From DATARH01 sp963789255 (GTDB lineage: Bacteria > Pseudomonadota > Alphaproteobacteria > ATCC43930 > CGMCC-115725), in assembly GCA_963789255.1 (NCBI GenBank), contig CAWBJW010000002.1, positions 1,798,001-1,862,000 of the forward strand: a stretch of DNA of 64,000 nt. The letters run 5' to 3'. Of the stretch, positions 36,026-45,309 are shown piece after piece. How positions within the stretch are numbered: position 1 is the stretch's first letter; every line of letters starts with the position of its first letter. The notes under the pieces were generated by a model. It worked only from the letters and a program-made list of their open reading frames with translations. It ran no database searches and had not been told where the DNA came from. The position numbers and the translations under genes are program-made.

Positions 36026-36092
36026 GACGCCTCCGGTGACCGAGTGCAGTTCTGAATGCTGTTCGAAATTCTGGGCGCCGCCCGGGCCTGGG

Positions 36093-36941
36093 TCAATCCC
36101 GCACCGCGGCCTTCTCCTCGACGAGCGCCTGGGCGATCCCGGATACGCGGGTCACGGCCTCGCGCAACAGCCGCTTCAGCTCCGGCAATTCCTCTTCGAA
36201 CCGGTCGCTGGGGGTTCCGATCAGGATGCCCGCGGTGACGCTGCCATCGGCGTTGAAGATCGGCGCCGCGAGGCCGGCGGCACCCGGTACGGTCTCGCCG
36301 AGGCTGATCGCGAACCCGTCGCCGCGGATGGATGCCAGCCGGTCGCGCAATTGCCCGGGGTCGGTGGTGGTTCGCGAGGTCAGCGGTTCGAGGCGGGTCG
36401 AGCCGATATAGGCGTCGGTCCAGGCCGGTTCCTGATAGGCCAACAGCATCAACCCGCCGGCCGAGGAATACAGCGGCCGGCTCGTGCCGGTCGGCACCGT
36501 GTAGCGCACCGGGTTGGCGCTGTCGATGACATCGGCGTAGGTCACCCGCCGCGCCAGATGGTCGAGGACGACGAGAAACACCGTCTCGCCGCTCTTGGCC
36601 GCGAGGTCCTGCAAGATCGGCCGGACCAGGTTCGGGAAGCGGCGGATGGCCAGGATATCGGCCGCGAGGCGAAAGGATCTTGGCCCGAGCCGATAGAGGC
36701 CGTGGCCGTGCTCCATGTAGCCTGACGCCACCATCGAGCGCAGGATCCCGAGGAGGCTGCTCTTCGGCGCGGCGATCGTCGCGCTGAGCGCGGCTAGGCT
36801 CACCCCCTCTTCGGATTTGGCAAGCGCCTCGAACAGCGCGACGAGACGCATCGCCGAGCGGGCAAGGGAGCCCTCCGCACCCGCGGCGCTCTCGCGCGCT
36901 TGCCGGGAGTTCGAGGCTCGACGCACCAATCCGGTCCGCAA
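36093..36941 (-). CDS. IclR-family transcriptional regulator
   Basis: A 282-residue regulator with an N-terminal winged helix-turn-helix (about residues 25-85; AMRLVALFEALAKSEEGVSL, APKSSLLGILRSMVASGYME) and an IclR effector-binding domain (TVFLVVLDHLARRVTYADVI, PLYSSAGGLMLLAY, ISLGETVPGAAGLAAPIFNA). IclR proteins usually repress or activate nearby catabolic operons upon binding a small acid. It sits between the monooxygenase (same strand) and the hydrolase/HpcH genes (divergent), both plausible targets. The 174-bp divergent gap (36942-37115) is the likely operator region. Confidence 0.9.
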   Translation of the reverse strand: MRTGLVRRASNSRQARESAAGAEGSLARSAMRLVALFEALAKSEEGVSLAALSATIAAPKSSLLGILRSMVASGYMEHGHGLYRLGPRSFRLAADILAIRRFPNLVRPILQDLAAKSGETVFLVVLDHLARRVTYADVIDSANPVRYTVPTGTSRPLYSSAGGLMLLAYQEPAWTDAYIGSTRLEPLTSRTTTDPGQLRDRLASIRGDGFAISLGETVPGAAGLAAPIFNADGSVTAGILIGTPSDRFEEELPELKRLLREAVTRVSGIAQALVEEKAAVRD

Positions 36942-37115
36942 GGGGTTTCATCCTCCGATCAGGGCCGCGCCACAGTAGAGGCTAGCACCCCTCCGCTTCA
37001 ACTCCGCGCGAGCCGGATGTCCGGCAATCGCAATCCTCGCACAGTCCCGGCGCAATCCCGGCAGACGGCGGCCGCCCAGGCTGCTACAATTTCGCATCGC
37101 TTGCCGGAGGAAACG

Positions 37116-37967
37116 ATGACAGCCACGCTTGAAGCCGACGCACGCCCGGAGGTGCGCGTCGAAGATGTCGAATACCAGCGCCAGGGCGGGCGCGCACTAT
37201 TGGCGCGGGTCTACCGGCCGGCCGGGAGCGGACCCTATCCGGCGGTCGTCCAGGTGCATGGCGGCGCCTGGGTCAACAAGGACCGCACCGACAATGATTT
37301 CATCGCTCGGGCTTTGGCCGAGAGCGGCATTCTCGTCGCCTCGATCGACTTCCGCATGCCGCCCGAGGCGCCCTACCCCGCCTCGCTCGCTGACATCAAC
37401 CTGGGCGTTCGCTGGCTGAAGGCGCGCGCCCGACAGTACGGCGGCCGCCCGGACTGGGTCGGCAGCATGGGCACCTCGAGCGGCGGGCACCAGGTGCTGC
37501 TCGCGGCGATGCGCCCGGACGACCCGCGCTATGCCGCGCTGCCGCTGGCCGACTCGCCGCAGACCGACGCCCGCGTTGCCTTCGTCATTTCGGGCTGGGG
37601 CGTGCTCGACCCGCTGCTGCGCTATCACCTCGCCAAGCAGGCCGGCAACGCCGAGCTGATCGAAAACCACCACGCCTTCTGGGTGGATGAGTTGACGATG
37701 AGCGAAGCCAGCCCGCCGGCAATCCTCGACCGCGGCGAAAAGGTCACGCTGCCGCCGGCGCTGGTGTTCGGCGGCGACGCCGACGAATGGGTCCCGCTCG
37801 AAACCATGCAACGTCTCGTCCAGGGGTGGAAAAACGCCGGCGGCGAGATCGAATTGCAGCTCTACCCGGGTCAGAAGCACGGCTTCATGACCGGCAAGCC
37901 GGACGCGCCTTACGCCGGCCCGGCGATCGAGCGGATGAAGGCCTTCATCCGCCGCCACACGGGGTAA
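37116..37967 (+). CDS. Alpha/beta hydrolase (HSL/carboxylesterase type)
   Basis: A 283-residue esterase-like alpha/beta hydrolase. The oxyanion-hole motif is VQVHGGAWVNKDRTDNDF, the nucleophile elbow GSMGTSSGGHQ (G-x-S-x-G), the acid VFGGDADEWVPLE and the histidine GQKHGFMTG, forming a full catalytic triad. ATG at 37116 has the GGAGG site GCCGGAGGAAACG. The gene is followed by a REP and then an HpcH aldolase on the same strand; the two may form a catabolic unit regulated by the divergent IclR protein. Substrate unknown. Confidence 0.88.
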   Translation: MTATLEADARPEVRVEDVEYQRQGGRALLARVYRPAGSGPYPAVVQVHGGAWVNKDRTDNDFIARALAESGILVASIDFRMPPEAPYPASLADINLGVRWLKARARQYGGRPDWVGSMGTSSGGHQVLLAAMRPDDPRYAALPLADSPQTDARVAFVISGWGVLDPLLRYHLAKQAGNAELIENHHAFWVDELTMSEASPPAILDRGEKVTLPPALVFGGDADEWVPLETMQRLVQGWKNAGGEIELQLYPGQKHGFMTGKPDAPYAGPAIERMKAFIRRHTG

Positions 37968-37975
37968 CCAGCGGC

Positions 37976-38057
37976 CATGGTGGGCTTCGCTTTGCTCAAC
38001 CCACCCTACAAATTTCGCTGATGGCGTAGGATGGGCTGAGCGCAGCGAAGCCCATCA
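37976..38057. repeat. REP pair, TAGGATGGGCTGAGCGCAGC type
   Basis: A degenerate inverted copy (GGTGGGCTTCGCTTTGCTCA) followed by the canonical TAGGATGGGCTGAGCGCAGC plus GAAGCCCATC. Identical cores flank the RAYT gene at 58710-59243. Confidence 0.85.
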
Positions 38058-38070
38058 TCGGGAGGAAACG

Positions 38071-38862
38071 ATGCAGGAAAACCGGGTCAAACGGATCATG
38101 AAGGAGGGCGGGCTCGCCCTCGGCACCCATGTCGGCGGCATCCCCGACCCGCAGATCGTCGAGATCATCGGGCTTGCCGGGTTCGACGCCGCCTTTATCG
38201 ACATGGAGCACACGACCTTGGACCTGCACGACGTGCAGGCCTGCGTGATGGCGGCCGAGCGCGTCGGCATCACCCCGATCGTGCGCACCCCGGGGTTCGA
38301 CCCGGCCTTCATCCTGCGCCTCCTCGACATGGGCGTGCAGGGCATCCAGGTGCCGCATGTCTCCGACCCCGACATGGCGCGCGCGGCGGTCGCCGCGGTG
38401 CGCTACCCGCCCGACGGCGACCGCGGCATGGCGGCCGGCGGCCGCGCCGCCGATTACGGCAAGATCCCGCTCCTCGAACACATGGCGAGTTCCAACCGCG
38501 AGATCCTCTTGGCCTGCATGATCGAGGACGTGGCGGCGGTCGAGCGCATCGACGAGATCGCCGCGGTTCCGGGGGTCGACCTGCTGGCGGTCGGGCCGTC
38601 CGATCTGTCGCGTTCGCTCGGGGTCAGCGGGCACCCGGATCATCCGCGCCTCGTCGCGGCGATCGACCGGGTGCGCGAGGCGGTGAAGAAGGGCGCCGGC
38701 TGCCGCCTGGCATTGCCGCTCAACCACGCCGCCTTCCCGCGCAACGCCGCCGAATTGAAGCACCTCGGCGCCGGCTACAGCAATTGCGCGCCGACCCCCG
38801 AAGCCCGCCTCCTGCGCTCGATGCACGAGCAGGCCACGGCGCAACGGAAGCTGCTGGGGTAG
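38071..38862 (+). CDS. HpcH/HpaI aldolase family protein
   Basis: A 263-residue metal-dependent class II pyruvate aldolase-fold protein. Conserved parts: AFIDMEHTTLDLHDVQAC, TPIVRTPGFDPAFILRLLDM (catalytic Arg), GVQGIQVPHVSDP, ACMIEDVAAVERIDEIA (metal Glu) and VDLLAVGPSDLSRSLG (metal Asp). Family members cleave 4-hydroxy-2-ketoacids from aromatic or sugar-acid catabolism. ATG at 38071 with GGGAGGAAACG upstream. Downstream of the alpha/beta hydrolase, possibly co-transcribed through the REP. Confidence 0.9.
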   Translation: MQENRVKRIMKEGGLALGTHVGGIPDPQIVEIIGLAGFDAAFIDMEHTTLDLHDVQACVMAAERVGITPIVRTPGFDPAFILRLLDMGVQGIQVPHVSDPDMARAAVAAVRYPPDGDRGMAAGGRAADYGKIPLLEHMASSNREILLACMIEDVAAVERIDEIAAVPGVDLLAVGPSDLSRSLGVSGHPDHPRLVAAIDRVREAVKKGAGCRLALPLNHAAFPRNAAELKHLGAGYSNCAPTPEARLLRSMHEQATAQRKLLG

Positions 38863-38874
38863 CGACTGGGACGC

Positions 38875-38958
38875 CCCTTGCGCGGGCTTGACCTGCACAT
38901 CCACATCTTTTGCGGGTGAAGGAAGACGCGGGTGGCCGGGTCAAGCCCGGCCACGGGG
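38875..38958. repeat. REP pair (GCGGGCTTGACCTG / GGTCAAGCCCGGCC type)
   Basis: Inverted, partly degenerate copies at the two edges of an 85-bp segment, matching the family at 8978-9062. Lies between convergent genes. Confidence 0.65.
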
Positions 38959-38961
38959 TCC

Positions 38962-39477
38962 CTACTGTCGGTTCCACGGTGGTCGGAGGGTGACGATGAG
39001 TTCCGCTTCAATGCGGACACGCTCAGCCTTGCCACCGGAGACCTTCAGAAACCACAAGCATAAATTGCGGCCGTCGCTTACGGCGTTCAGAACATTTTTG
39101 TTTACGCGGCAATTTGTTTCCTGGCCGCCTTTGAAGCAGTTGCGGGGCGAGATCCCACCGTAACCATTTGGACCGAATCGATCTTCGAGAATTTCGCACT
39201 CACCGACGTATGCCGGAGCATTATTGTCTGTGATGACGTAGACCCCGGCCATTCGCCAACCCCGCGCAACGCGGAATCGACAGAACTCTCCGTCTCCATA
39301 TTTGTTCAACGGTAGGCGATGCAGGTTTTGATATCGGCACTGAGGCATTTCAGCGGCAATTCGTCCTGACGCGCTGCGGATCGGATCTATTTCGCCGACC
39401 GCGTCGAACGAGTACCGACCGAACTGTCGATTTGCCGGGCTCTTGGAGAATGAAAAGGTCCTGAATGCCTTGCTCAT
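38962..39477 (-). CDS. GIY-YIG-fold nuclease-like protein
   Basis: A 171-residue protein. The GIY-YIG elements are GVYVITDNNAPAYVGECE (GVY and YVG), a following Arg (LEDRFGPNGYGG) and a C-terminal Glu plus Asn (RIEAELIVTLRPPWNRQ), so the catalytic set looks complete. The N-terminal 60 residues (FSFSKSPANRQFGRYSFDAV) are of unknown function. Start chosen at MSKAFRTF; the frame continues 35 codons upstream. The gene is visibly lower in GC than its surroundings and monocistronic, which suggests horizontal acquisition. Whether it is a restriction-type or repair enzyme is open. Confidence 0.75.
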   Translation of the reverse strand: MSKAFRTFSFSKSPANRQFGRYSFDAVGEIDPIRSASGRIAAEMPQCRYQNLHRLPLNKYGDGEFCRFRVARGWRMAGVYVITDNNAPAYVGECEILEDRFGPNGYGGISPRNCFKGGQETNCRVNKNVLNAVSDGRNLCLWFLKVSGGKAERVRIEAELIVTLRPPWNRQ

Positions 39478-39610
39478 GATGATCCTCATCCCGTGGATAC
39501 AGCAAGACGCCTGATATAGGCGCGTTGCCGCGAGGTTATCAAGAGTTATTTTGAGGTTACTCGGCGTTTTCTTCGGTTTCATAGGTTCATTAGGTTAGTT
39601 AGGTTTAACG

Positions 39611-39657
39611 GTTCAATATGTTCATACGTTCATAATGTTCATCTGTTCATATGTTTC
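39611..39657. repeat. Tandem GTTCATA-like repeats
   Basis: Five imperfect 8-9-bp units (GTTCAATAT, GTTCATAC, GTTCATAAT, GTTCATCT, GTTCATAT) in an AT-rich patch upstream of the GIY-YIG gene and just past the end of the SDR gene. A related TAGGTTCATTAGGTTAGTTA stretch precedes them. Slippage-prone. Confidence 0.75.
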
Positions 39658-39665
39658 GTACCTTC

Positions 39666-40490
39666 TCACCACCCGCCGTTGACCCCGATCGCCTGGCCGG
39701 TGACGAAGCCGGCGTCGTCCGAGGCGAGGTAGGCGATCATCGAGGCGACCTCGTCGGGGCTGCCGAAGCGCCCCACGGGGATCGCCTTCGAGCGCTCGCG
39801 AAAGCCGGTTTCGAGGTCGTCGCCGTATTCGCGCCGGTTGGTGCTGATCGCGCGCGAGGTGCGGATCGGGCCGGGACAGACCGCGTTGACGGTGATCCCA
39901 TAGGGCGCGAGATCGAGCGCCAGCGACCGGGTGAAGCCGACGATCGCGGCTTTCGAGGCGGCATAGGTCGCGCGCTTCGCTCCCGGCCGGAACGCCGCCT
40001 TCGACGACACGCTGACGATGCGGCCCCACTTCGCCTTGCGCATATGGGGCACGGCGGCGCGCGCCATCAGAAAGGCGCCCTTGGCGTTGACCCCCATCGT
40101 CAGGTCCCAGGCGGCGACCGGCACGTCCTCGATCTCGTTCCGGTCGGCGCCCTGCGGCGCGCCGGCATTGTTGACGAGGATGTCGAGCCTGCCGTACCGC
40201 GACAGCACCTCGCCGACCATCCTGGCCGCGTCCGCCTCCAGGCTGACGTCGCCCAAGACCGCCGAGGCGGTGCCGCCGGCCTTGGCGATCTGCTCGACGA
40301 GGCTGTCGACGCCACCCCAATTGCTGTCGAGATCGCCCGGCGCGTTGTGCTCGTTGGCAACCCCGGTCGGCCGCACATCGGAGACGACGACCGTGACGCC
40401 CTTGGCGGCAAGCGCGCGCGCCGTCGAGTTGCCGATGCCAACAGGCTTGCCGCAGCCGGTGATCAGCGCGACGCGCGCGGAATGAGGCAT
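39666..40490 (-). CDS. SDR-family NAD(P)-dependent oxidoreductase
   Basis: A 274-residue classical short-chain dehydrogenase. Cofactor motif LITGCGKPVGIGNSTA, NNAGAPQG, catalytic serine in VSVSSKAAF, YAASKAA (Tyr-x-x-x-Lys) and the C-terminal VTGQAIGVNGG. An insertion after the first strands (HNAPGDLDSNWGG) is typical of the group acting on hydroxylated acyl or cyclic substrates. Same strand as the two TauD-like genes upstream, from which it is separated by a REP; probably one catabolic cluster. Not interrupted by frameshifts. Confidence 0.92.
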   Translation of the reverse strand: MPHSARVALITGCGKPVGIGNSTARALAAKGVTVVVSDVRPTGVANEHNAPGDLDSNWGGVDSLVEQIAKAGGTASAVLGDVSLEADAARMVGEVLSRYGRLDILVNNAGAPQGADRNEIEDVPVAAWDLTMGVNAKGAFLMARAAVPHMRKAKWGRIVSVSSKAAFRPGAKRATYAASKAAIVGFTRSLALDLAPYGITVNAVCPGPIRTSRAISTNRREYGDDLETGFRERSKAIPVGRFGSPDEVASMIAYLASDDAGFVTGQAIGVNGGW

Positions 40491-40524
40491 GTCGCTCCTC
40501 CCCTGTTGATGATGCCGGCGTCGC

Positions 40525-40605
40525 CCCTCATCCCGGCCCTCTCCCCGCAAGCGGGGAGAGGGAGGGACCCGCGCCATGAGGCGCGGGAGGGTGAGGGGCA
40601 AAGCA
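40525..40605. repeat. REP cluster, CCCTCTCCCCGC/GCGGGGAGAGGG type
   Basis: Between the SDR and TauD-like genes: CATCCCGGCCCTCTCCCCGC with AAGCGGGGAGAGGG, followed by CGCGCCATGAGGCGCGGG and GGTGAGGGG. Confidence 0.75.
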
Positions 40606-40606
40606 A

Positions 40607-41497
40607 CTATACCGGCCTTGTGCCCTTGAGCTGGGTGCGGTGCATCAGGCGGCGGGTCGCCGGGTCGAAGGCGTCGCGGCGGTGCATCGCGCAGCGGTTG
40701 TCCCACCAGATCAGATCGCCGACCCGCCATTCCTGGCGCCAGGTGAATTTTTCCTGGACCGTGTGCGCCCACAATTCGTCGAGCAGCGCCTCGCTCTCCT
40801 CGACCGGCAGGCCGATGACATAGGCGTTGATCCGGCGGCCGAGGAAGAGCGCCTTCCTGCCGGTCTCCGGGTGGGTGCGCACCATCGGCTGGCGCGCGCC
40901 CGGCACCTTCGTAACGTCGGTGACGGTCTCGAACCCGCTGGTTCGCCTTGCCGCCGCTCGAATGGGTCGCGGCATGGATCATCGTCAGGCCGAGGGTCCG
41001 CCCCTTCATGTCGTCGGCCAGCGTGTCGTAGGCCGAATACATGTTGAGGAATTCGGTCGCGCCGCCGGCGCCCGGCGGCGGCACTTCAATGGAGCGCAAG
41101 AGGCTGGCGGCCCCGGCGGCACGTCGACGAACGAAGAGTCGGTGTGCCAGAACGCCTCGCCGTCGCCGAGCCCGCCGATCGCCTTGCCATCCTCGACGAT
41201 GTTCGAGATCACCGAAATTTCCGGCGGCACCTCGGCGCGCCGCCCCGAACTGTCGTTCTCGACGCCGTACTGCCGGGCGATCAAGGCCCCGGGGTTGAGT
41301 TCGAGTTCGCCGAACTGGCGGGTGAACGCCATGTGCTGTGCATCGTCCATCCTCTGCCCGCGAAAGCGCAGCACGAGATTGTCGAGCCAGGCGGTGCGGA
41401 TCGCGTCGCGATCGGCGGTGCTGAGCGGCCGGCGGATATCGACCCCGCCGATATCGGCGCCGAGCCCCGCCGCGAACGGACTGACGGTGATGCTCAT
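40607..41497 (-). CDS. TauD/TfdA-family Fe(II)/2-oxoglutarate dioxygenase 1 (two compensating frameshifts)
   Basis: A 296-residue 2-oxoglutarate-dependent dioxygenase. Iron ligands: EAFWHTDSSFVDVPP (His-x-Asp) and DNRCAMHRRDAFDP (distal His), with RLMHRTQLKG as the 2-oxoglutarate Arg region. The frame is lost twice: near 41113, where one base appears to be missing (VPPG then AASLLRSIEVPPPG), and at 40937, where one base is extra (CAG-C-GGG). The net effect is zero. This is the only clear -1 event in the window. ATG overlaps no neighbour; the second dioxygenase ends 5 bp upstream. Substrate unknown. Confidence 0.88.
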
Positions 41498-41502
41498 CGC
41501 CG

Positions 41503-42360
41503 TTACTCCGCCGCTTCCCGGGCCTCGACCCCGAAATCGTTGATCGAGACGCGCCAGTGGATGCGGTCTTCCTCGGGCGGGTAGTCGCCGGCGGCGCGAT
41601 GGTAGGAGCAGCGGTTGTCCCAGATCACGATGTCGCCCTTTTGCCATTTGTGATGGTACTCGGCCTCGGGCTGGATCATGCAGCCCTTGAGGTCGGCGAT
41701 CAGCTCGATCGCTTTCGCGCTCGTCGGCGCCGACGAAGCGGACGATCTTGCCGGGGTCGAAATACAAGCGATTTGCGCCCGGTCTCGGGGTGGGTGCGGA
41801 TGATCGGATGAGTGACCGGCGTCCAATCCTGGTCTTCCGGGTTGAGCAGGGCCGACTTGCCGCGCTTTCCGCCATAGGAAAACGCGCCCTGGACCCCGTC
41901 GAGCCGCGTTTTCAGCCGCTCGGGCAACGCGTCATAGGCGGCGTAGCCGTTGGCGAACAAGCGTGTCGCCGCCGCGGCTGGGGATGGCCAGCGCATAAAG
42001 CTGGGTTGCCTTGAACGGCGCCTCGTTGTAGGCGCCGTCGGTATGCCAGCCCTCGGCGCCGCGGCGGTAGATCGCGTCGATGATCCTACCGTCGTCGTCG
42101 AACTTGTTGACCCCGAGCATCGTGATCTCGGGGTAGTCGGGATGGCGCGTCGATTTCGAGGGATGCGGCACCACCGGCCCGAAGCGGCGGCTGTAGGCGA
42201 GGAAATCCGGGATCGTCAGCTCCTGGCCGCGCACGCACAGAATGTTGCAGTCGAGCCAGGCCTGGTAGATCGGGGCGAATCCCCGGTCATCGAGCGTCTT
42301 CACGTCGACCCCGCGCACCTCGACGCCGATCTGCGGACCCATGCGGCGAATCTCGACCAT
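41503..42360 (-). CDS. TauD/TfdA-family dioxygenase 2 (three +1 frameshifts)
   Basis: A 284-residue (corrected) paralogue of the preceding gene, ending 5 bp before it begins. Iron ligands WHTDGAYNEAPF and DNRCSYHRAAGDYP; 2-oxoglutarate Arg region RIHWRVSIND. Three extra bases at about 41958 (CTT-G-TTC), 41765 (CTT-G-TAT) and 41719 (GAG-C-GCG) break it; after correction GGDTLFANGYAAYDALPERL and KSLYFDPGKIVRFVGADE read through. The pair could act on sequential or alternative substrates, or be a heteromeric system. The 258-bp gap to 42619 holds the promoters of this pair and of the divergent GMC gene. Confidence 0.88.
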
Positions 42361-42618
42361 CGCTCTTCTCCTGCCGTCCCGCGCCGTGCGCGGCCACCTG
42401 CCTGGCCGCGAGTCAACACGCGAACGCCGTTCAGGACAATGCAAGATTGCGCAGACCGCCCCGCCGGATTCGCCGGGCGGCACGCCGCGAGGCGGGCGAA
42501 TCCCCGCGTTCTCGCCTACCAGCATTGTCATGGGCGCTGGTTGCGACAGCCGCGAAAAGGCGAGACGATAACCGATCGCGGACCCGAGAATCCGCCGAAT
42601 GTCGGTGAGGGAACACCC

Positions 42619-44198
42619 ATGAAATATGACGTGGCGATCATCGGCGGGGGAGCGGCTGGATCGGTGCTGGCCAGCCGATTGGCGGCCGACGCGCATACTT
42701 CGGTGCTGCTGCTGGAAGCCGGGCCGGATTACCCTGATCCAGCCAATCTTCCGGACGAAATCAAGTTCGGCCACACACGCTTTGCCGAAGCCCCGGACTC
42801 GCGCCACAACTGGGCTTTGCGGGGCACCATCACCGAGGAGCAAGGGGCGATCCATGTGGCGCAGGGCAAGGTGATCGGCGGCGGCTCGTCGATCAACGGT
42901 CAGGCCATGCAACGGGGCTTCCCCGAGGATTTCGACTCCTGGGCGGCGCTCGGCAACGATCAATGGTCGTATGAAAAGATCCTGCCGTACTTTCGCAAAT
43001 CGGAGCGCGATCTCGACATTCAGGATAATTATTGCCATGGCTCGGACGGACCGATGCCGGTCAGGCGCCGTCAGTCGGGTCCCTGGCCGGTCCTCCAGCA
43101 GGCGTTCCATGCCGCCTGTGTAGCAGGCGGGCTTCGGCACCACGAATGACAAGAATGGCCTGCACCCCGCGGGTCTCGGCGTGTCTCCGTCGAATAACCT
43201 CGACGGCGTGAGCATGAGCACTGCGATGACGCATCTCAGTCCGGTGCGCCACCATCTGAACCTGACGGTGCGGGGCGGGGTGTTCGTCCGCAAGATCGTG
43301 ATCGAGGACGGCAAGGCGGTCGGCGTCGAAGCCGAAAGCGGCGGGAAGGTGTTCCAGCGTCGAAGCCGACCGGGTGGTGCTGAGCGCCGGGGCGATCCGA
43401 TCGCCGCACCTGCTGATGCTCTCGGGCATCGGCCCCGAAGACCAATTGCGGCAATTCGGGATACCGACGGTTTGTCATCTCCCCGGCGTCGGCCAGAACC
43501 TGATGAACCACCTCAGCGCCCAGATGACCTTCAAGGTCAAGGACGGCGTCTCCCTCGAAGCGCATGTCGATGCAGCGCACTTTTCTTTGCACTACACGGC
43601 CCAAGGGTCGAGCGCCGTCAACGATATGGTGCTGCGGACCAGCCCGGTTGTCGACGAACGGCGGGAGCGCGTCCCCGGGGTACGGACCAAGTATCTGACC
43701 GGCGACGTTCCCCCTGAGCGGGCGGCCCGGATCCATTGCACGCTGGGTTTGCCCGACGGCTCGGGATACGTCAGCCTGGCCTCGGCCGACCCCGGCGTCC
43801 AGCCGTCCTTCAACTATCGTTATCTCCAGCATCCAAACGATATCAGGCGGGTGCGGGAAGGCCTGCGAATGGCGGCAAAGCTGCTGGAGTCCGACGCGTA
43901 TAAAGACGTGGTCGAGTACCGGATCCACCCCACGGATGACGTTCTGGCCGACGACGACGCGCTGGACCTGTGGATGCGCCAAACCGTGGGCACAGCCAGG
44001 CACGTGTCCGGAACCTGTAAGATGGGACCGGATACGGATCCGATGGCGGTCGTTGACCAATATTGCAGAGTCAAGGGCGTCCAAGGGTTGTGGGTGGCTG
44101 ATGCGTCGGTGATGCCGCGCATTCCCAGGTCAGGTGGCGCCCATGCAACGGTGATCATGATCGGCGAACGTGTTGTCGACTGGGTTGCGGCGGGTTAA
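42619..44198 (+). CDS. GMC-family FAD oxidoreductase, choline dehydrogenase-like (two frameshifts)
   Basis: A 525-residue (corrected) flavin-dependent alcohol oxidase or dehydrogenase. FAD-binding N-terminus MKYDVAIIGGGAAGSVLASR, GMC signature 1 (GKVIGGGSSINGQAMQRG), signature 2 (GAIRSPHLLMLSGIGP) and the C-terminal catalytic segment (TARHVSGTCKMGPDTDP with the active-site His; WVADASVMPRIPRSGGAHAT). Extra bases at about 43130 (GCAGGC-G-GGC) and 43358 (CAG-C-GTC) break the frame. Substrate is an alcohol; which one is not clear. 38 bp before the FAH-family gene, same strand. Confidence 0.9.
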
Positions 44199-44236
44199 AC
44201 GATAGGAGAGCGGTCCACAGCGGTGAGGGGGCCACC

Positions 44237-45187
44237 ATGAAGCTCGTTCTTTTTCAGACCGGTCAGGGCGATCCCATGCCGGGCCTGCTGACCGGGCGCG
44301 GGGTCGTCGATATTTCCGGCGCGGTCGCCGGGGGCTACACGCCGCAGCTGACGATGCAGGGCATCATCGACGGTTTCGACCAGCTGCGCCCGGCGCTCGA
44401 AAAACTGGCGAAGGACGGCGAGGCCCGGCCGCTCGATGCCGTGCGATTGCGTCCGCCCCTGCCGCGCCCCGGCAAGATCCTCTGCTGCATCGGCAATTAC
44501 TGGGAGCATGCGCAGCGCGAGCCGCGTGCGCTCAACATGTTCATGAAGAACCCCGAGGCGGTCATCGGCCCGGGCGACACGATCATATTGCCGGAACTGA
44601 CCGAGCCGTGGATCTTCATGCACGAAGCCGAGCTGGCCATCGTCATCAAGGGCCCGGCCAAAAAGGTCCGGCGCGAGGACTGGCGGAGCGCGGTGTTCGG
44701 CTATACCGGCCTCATCGACGTGTCGGCGCGCGGCGAGGGACGGCGCACCTGGAAGGCCGGCAGCTGGCTCGGCAAATCCTTCGACACCTTCGCGCCCATT
44801 GGGCCGTGCATCACGACGGCCGACGAGATCCCCGACCCCAACAATGTCGTCGTCCGCTTCTGGGACGACGGGCAACTGCGCCACCACTACAACACCGACG
44901 ACATGGAGCACCGCGTCCCCGAGCTCGTCGAGTTCGCCTCCTCGATCATGACGCTGAACTCGGGCGATCTCATTGCCTGCGGCACCAATCACGAGGGGCT
45001 GGGCGCCCTGCAAGACGGCGAGAGCGTCGAGATCGAGGTCGAGCGCATCGGCCGGATGCGCCTTAATGTCGTCGACCCGCTGAAGCGCAGCTGGGAGCGC
45101 GGCGTCTACATGGGGGCCGATTCGACCAACCCCGAGGCGGTCAAGCGTCACCGGCCGGCGGAGGCAGGCGCCGCGGCGAAGCCCTGA
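44237..45187 (+). CDS. Fumarylacetoacetate hydrolase (FAH) family protein
   Basis: A 316-residue FAH-fold metal-dependent hydrolase/decarboxylase/isomerase. Metal site: FMHEAELAIVIKGPAKKV (Glu-x-Glu) and an Asp in YTGLIDVSARGEG. GKSFDTFAPIGPCITTADEI and LNSGDLIACGTNHEG are the hallmarks. In catabolic loci such proteins cleave or isomerise 2-hydroxy-dienoates or diketo acids. It follows the GMC gene and faces away from the dioxygenase pair, fitting an oxidative degradation cluster. Intact. Confidence 0.9.
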   Translation: MKLVLFQTGQGDPMPGLLTGRGVVDISGAVAGGYTPQLTMQGIIDGFDQLRPALEKLAKDGEARPLDAVRLRPPLPRPGKILCCIGNYWEHAQREPRALNMFMKNPEAVIGPGDTIILPELTEPWIFMHEAELAIVIKGPAKKVRREDWRSAVFGYTGLIDVSARGEGRRTWKAGSWLGKSFDTFAPIGPCITTADEIPDPNNVVVRFWDDGQLRHHYNTDDMEHRVPELVEFASSIMTLNSGDLIACGTNHEGLGALQDGESVEIEVERIGRMRLNVVDPLKRSWERGVYMGADSTNPEAVKRHRPAEAGAAAKP

Positions 45188-45309
45188 AGGTGTCGGCGGC
45201 CGGTGTTAACGAAAAATAAATGGTTAAGCCGGCCCTCTGACCCGAACCGAGTTTTGCCGATGCCGTTCGCGTTCGTGCTAGACTGCCGGACCCGGTAGAG
45301 AGTGTGCCC

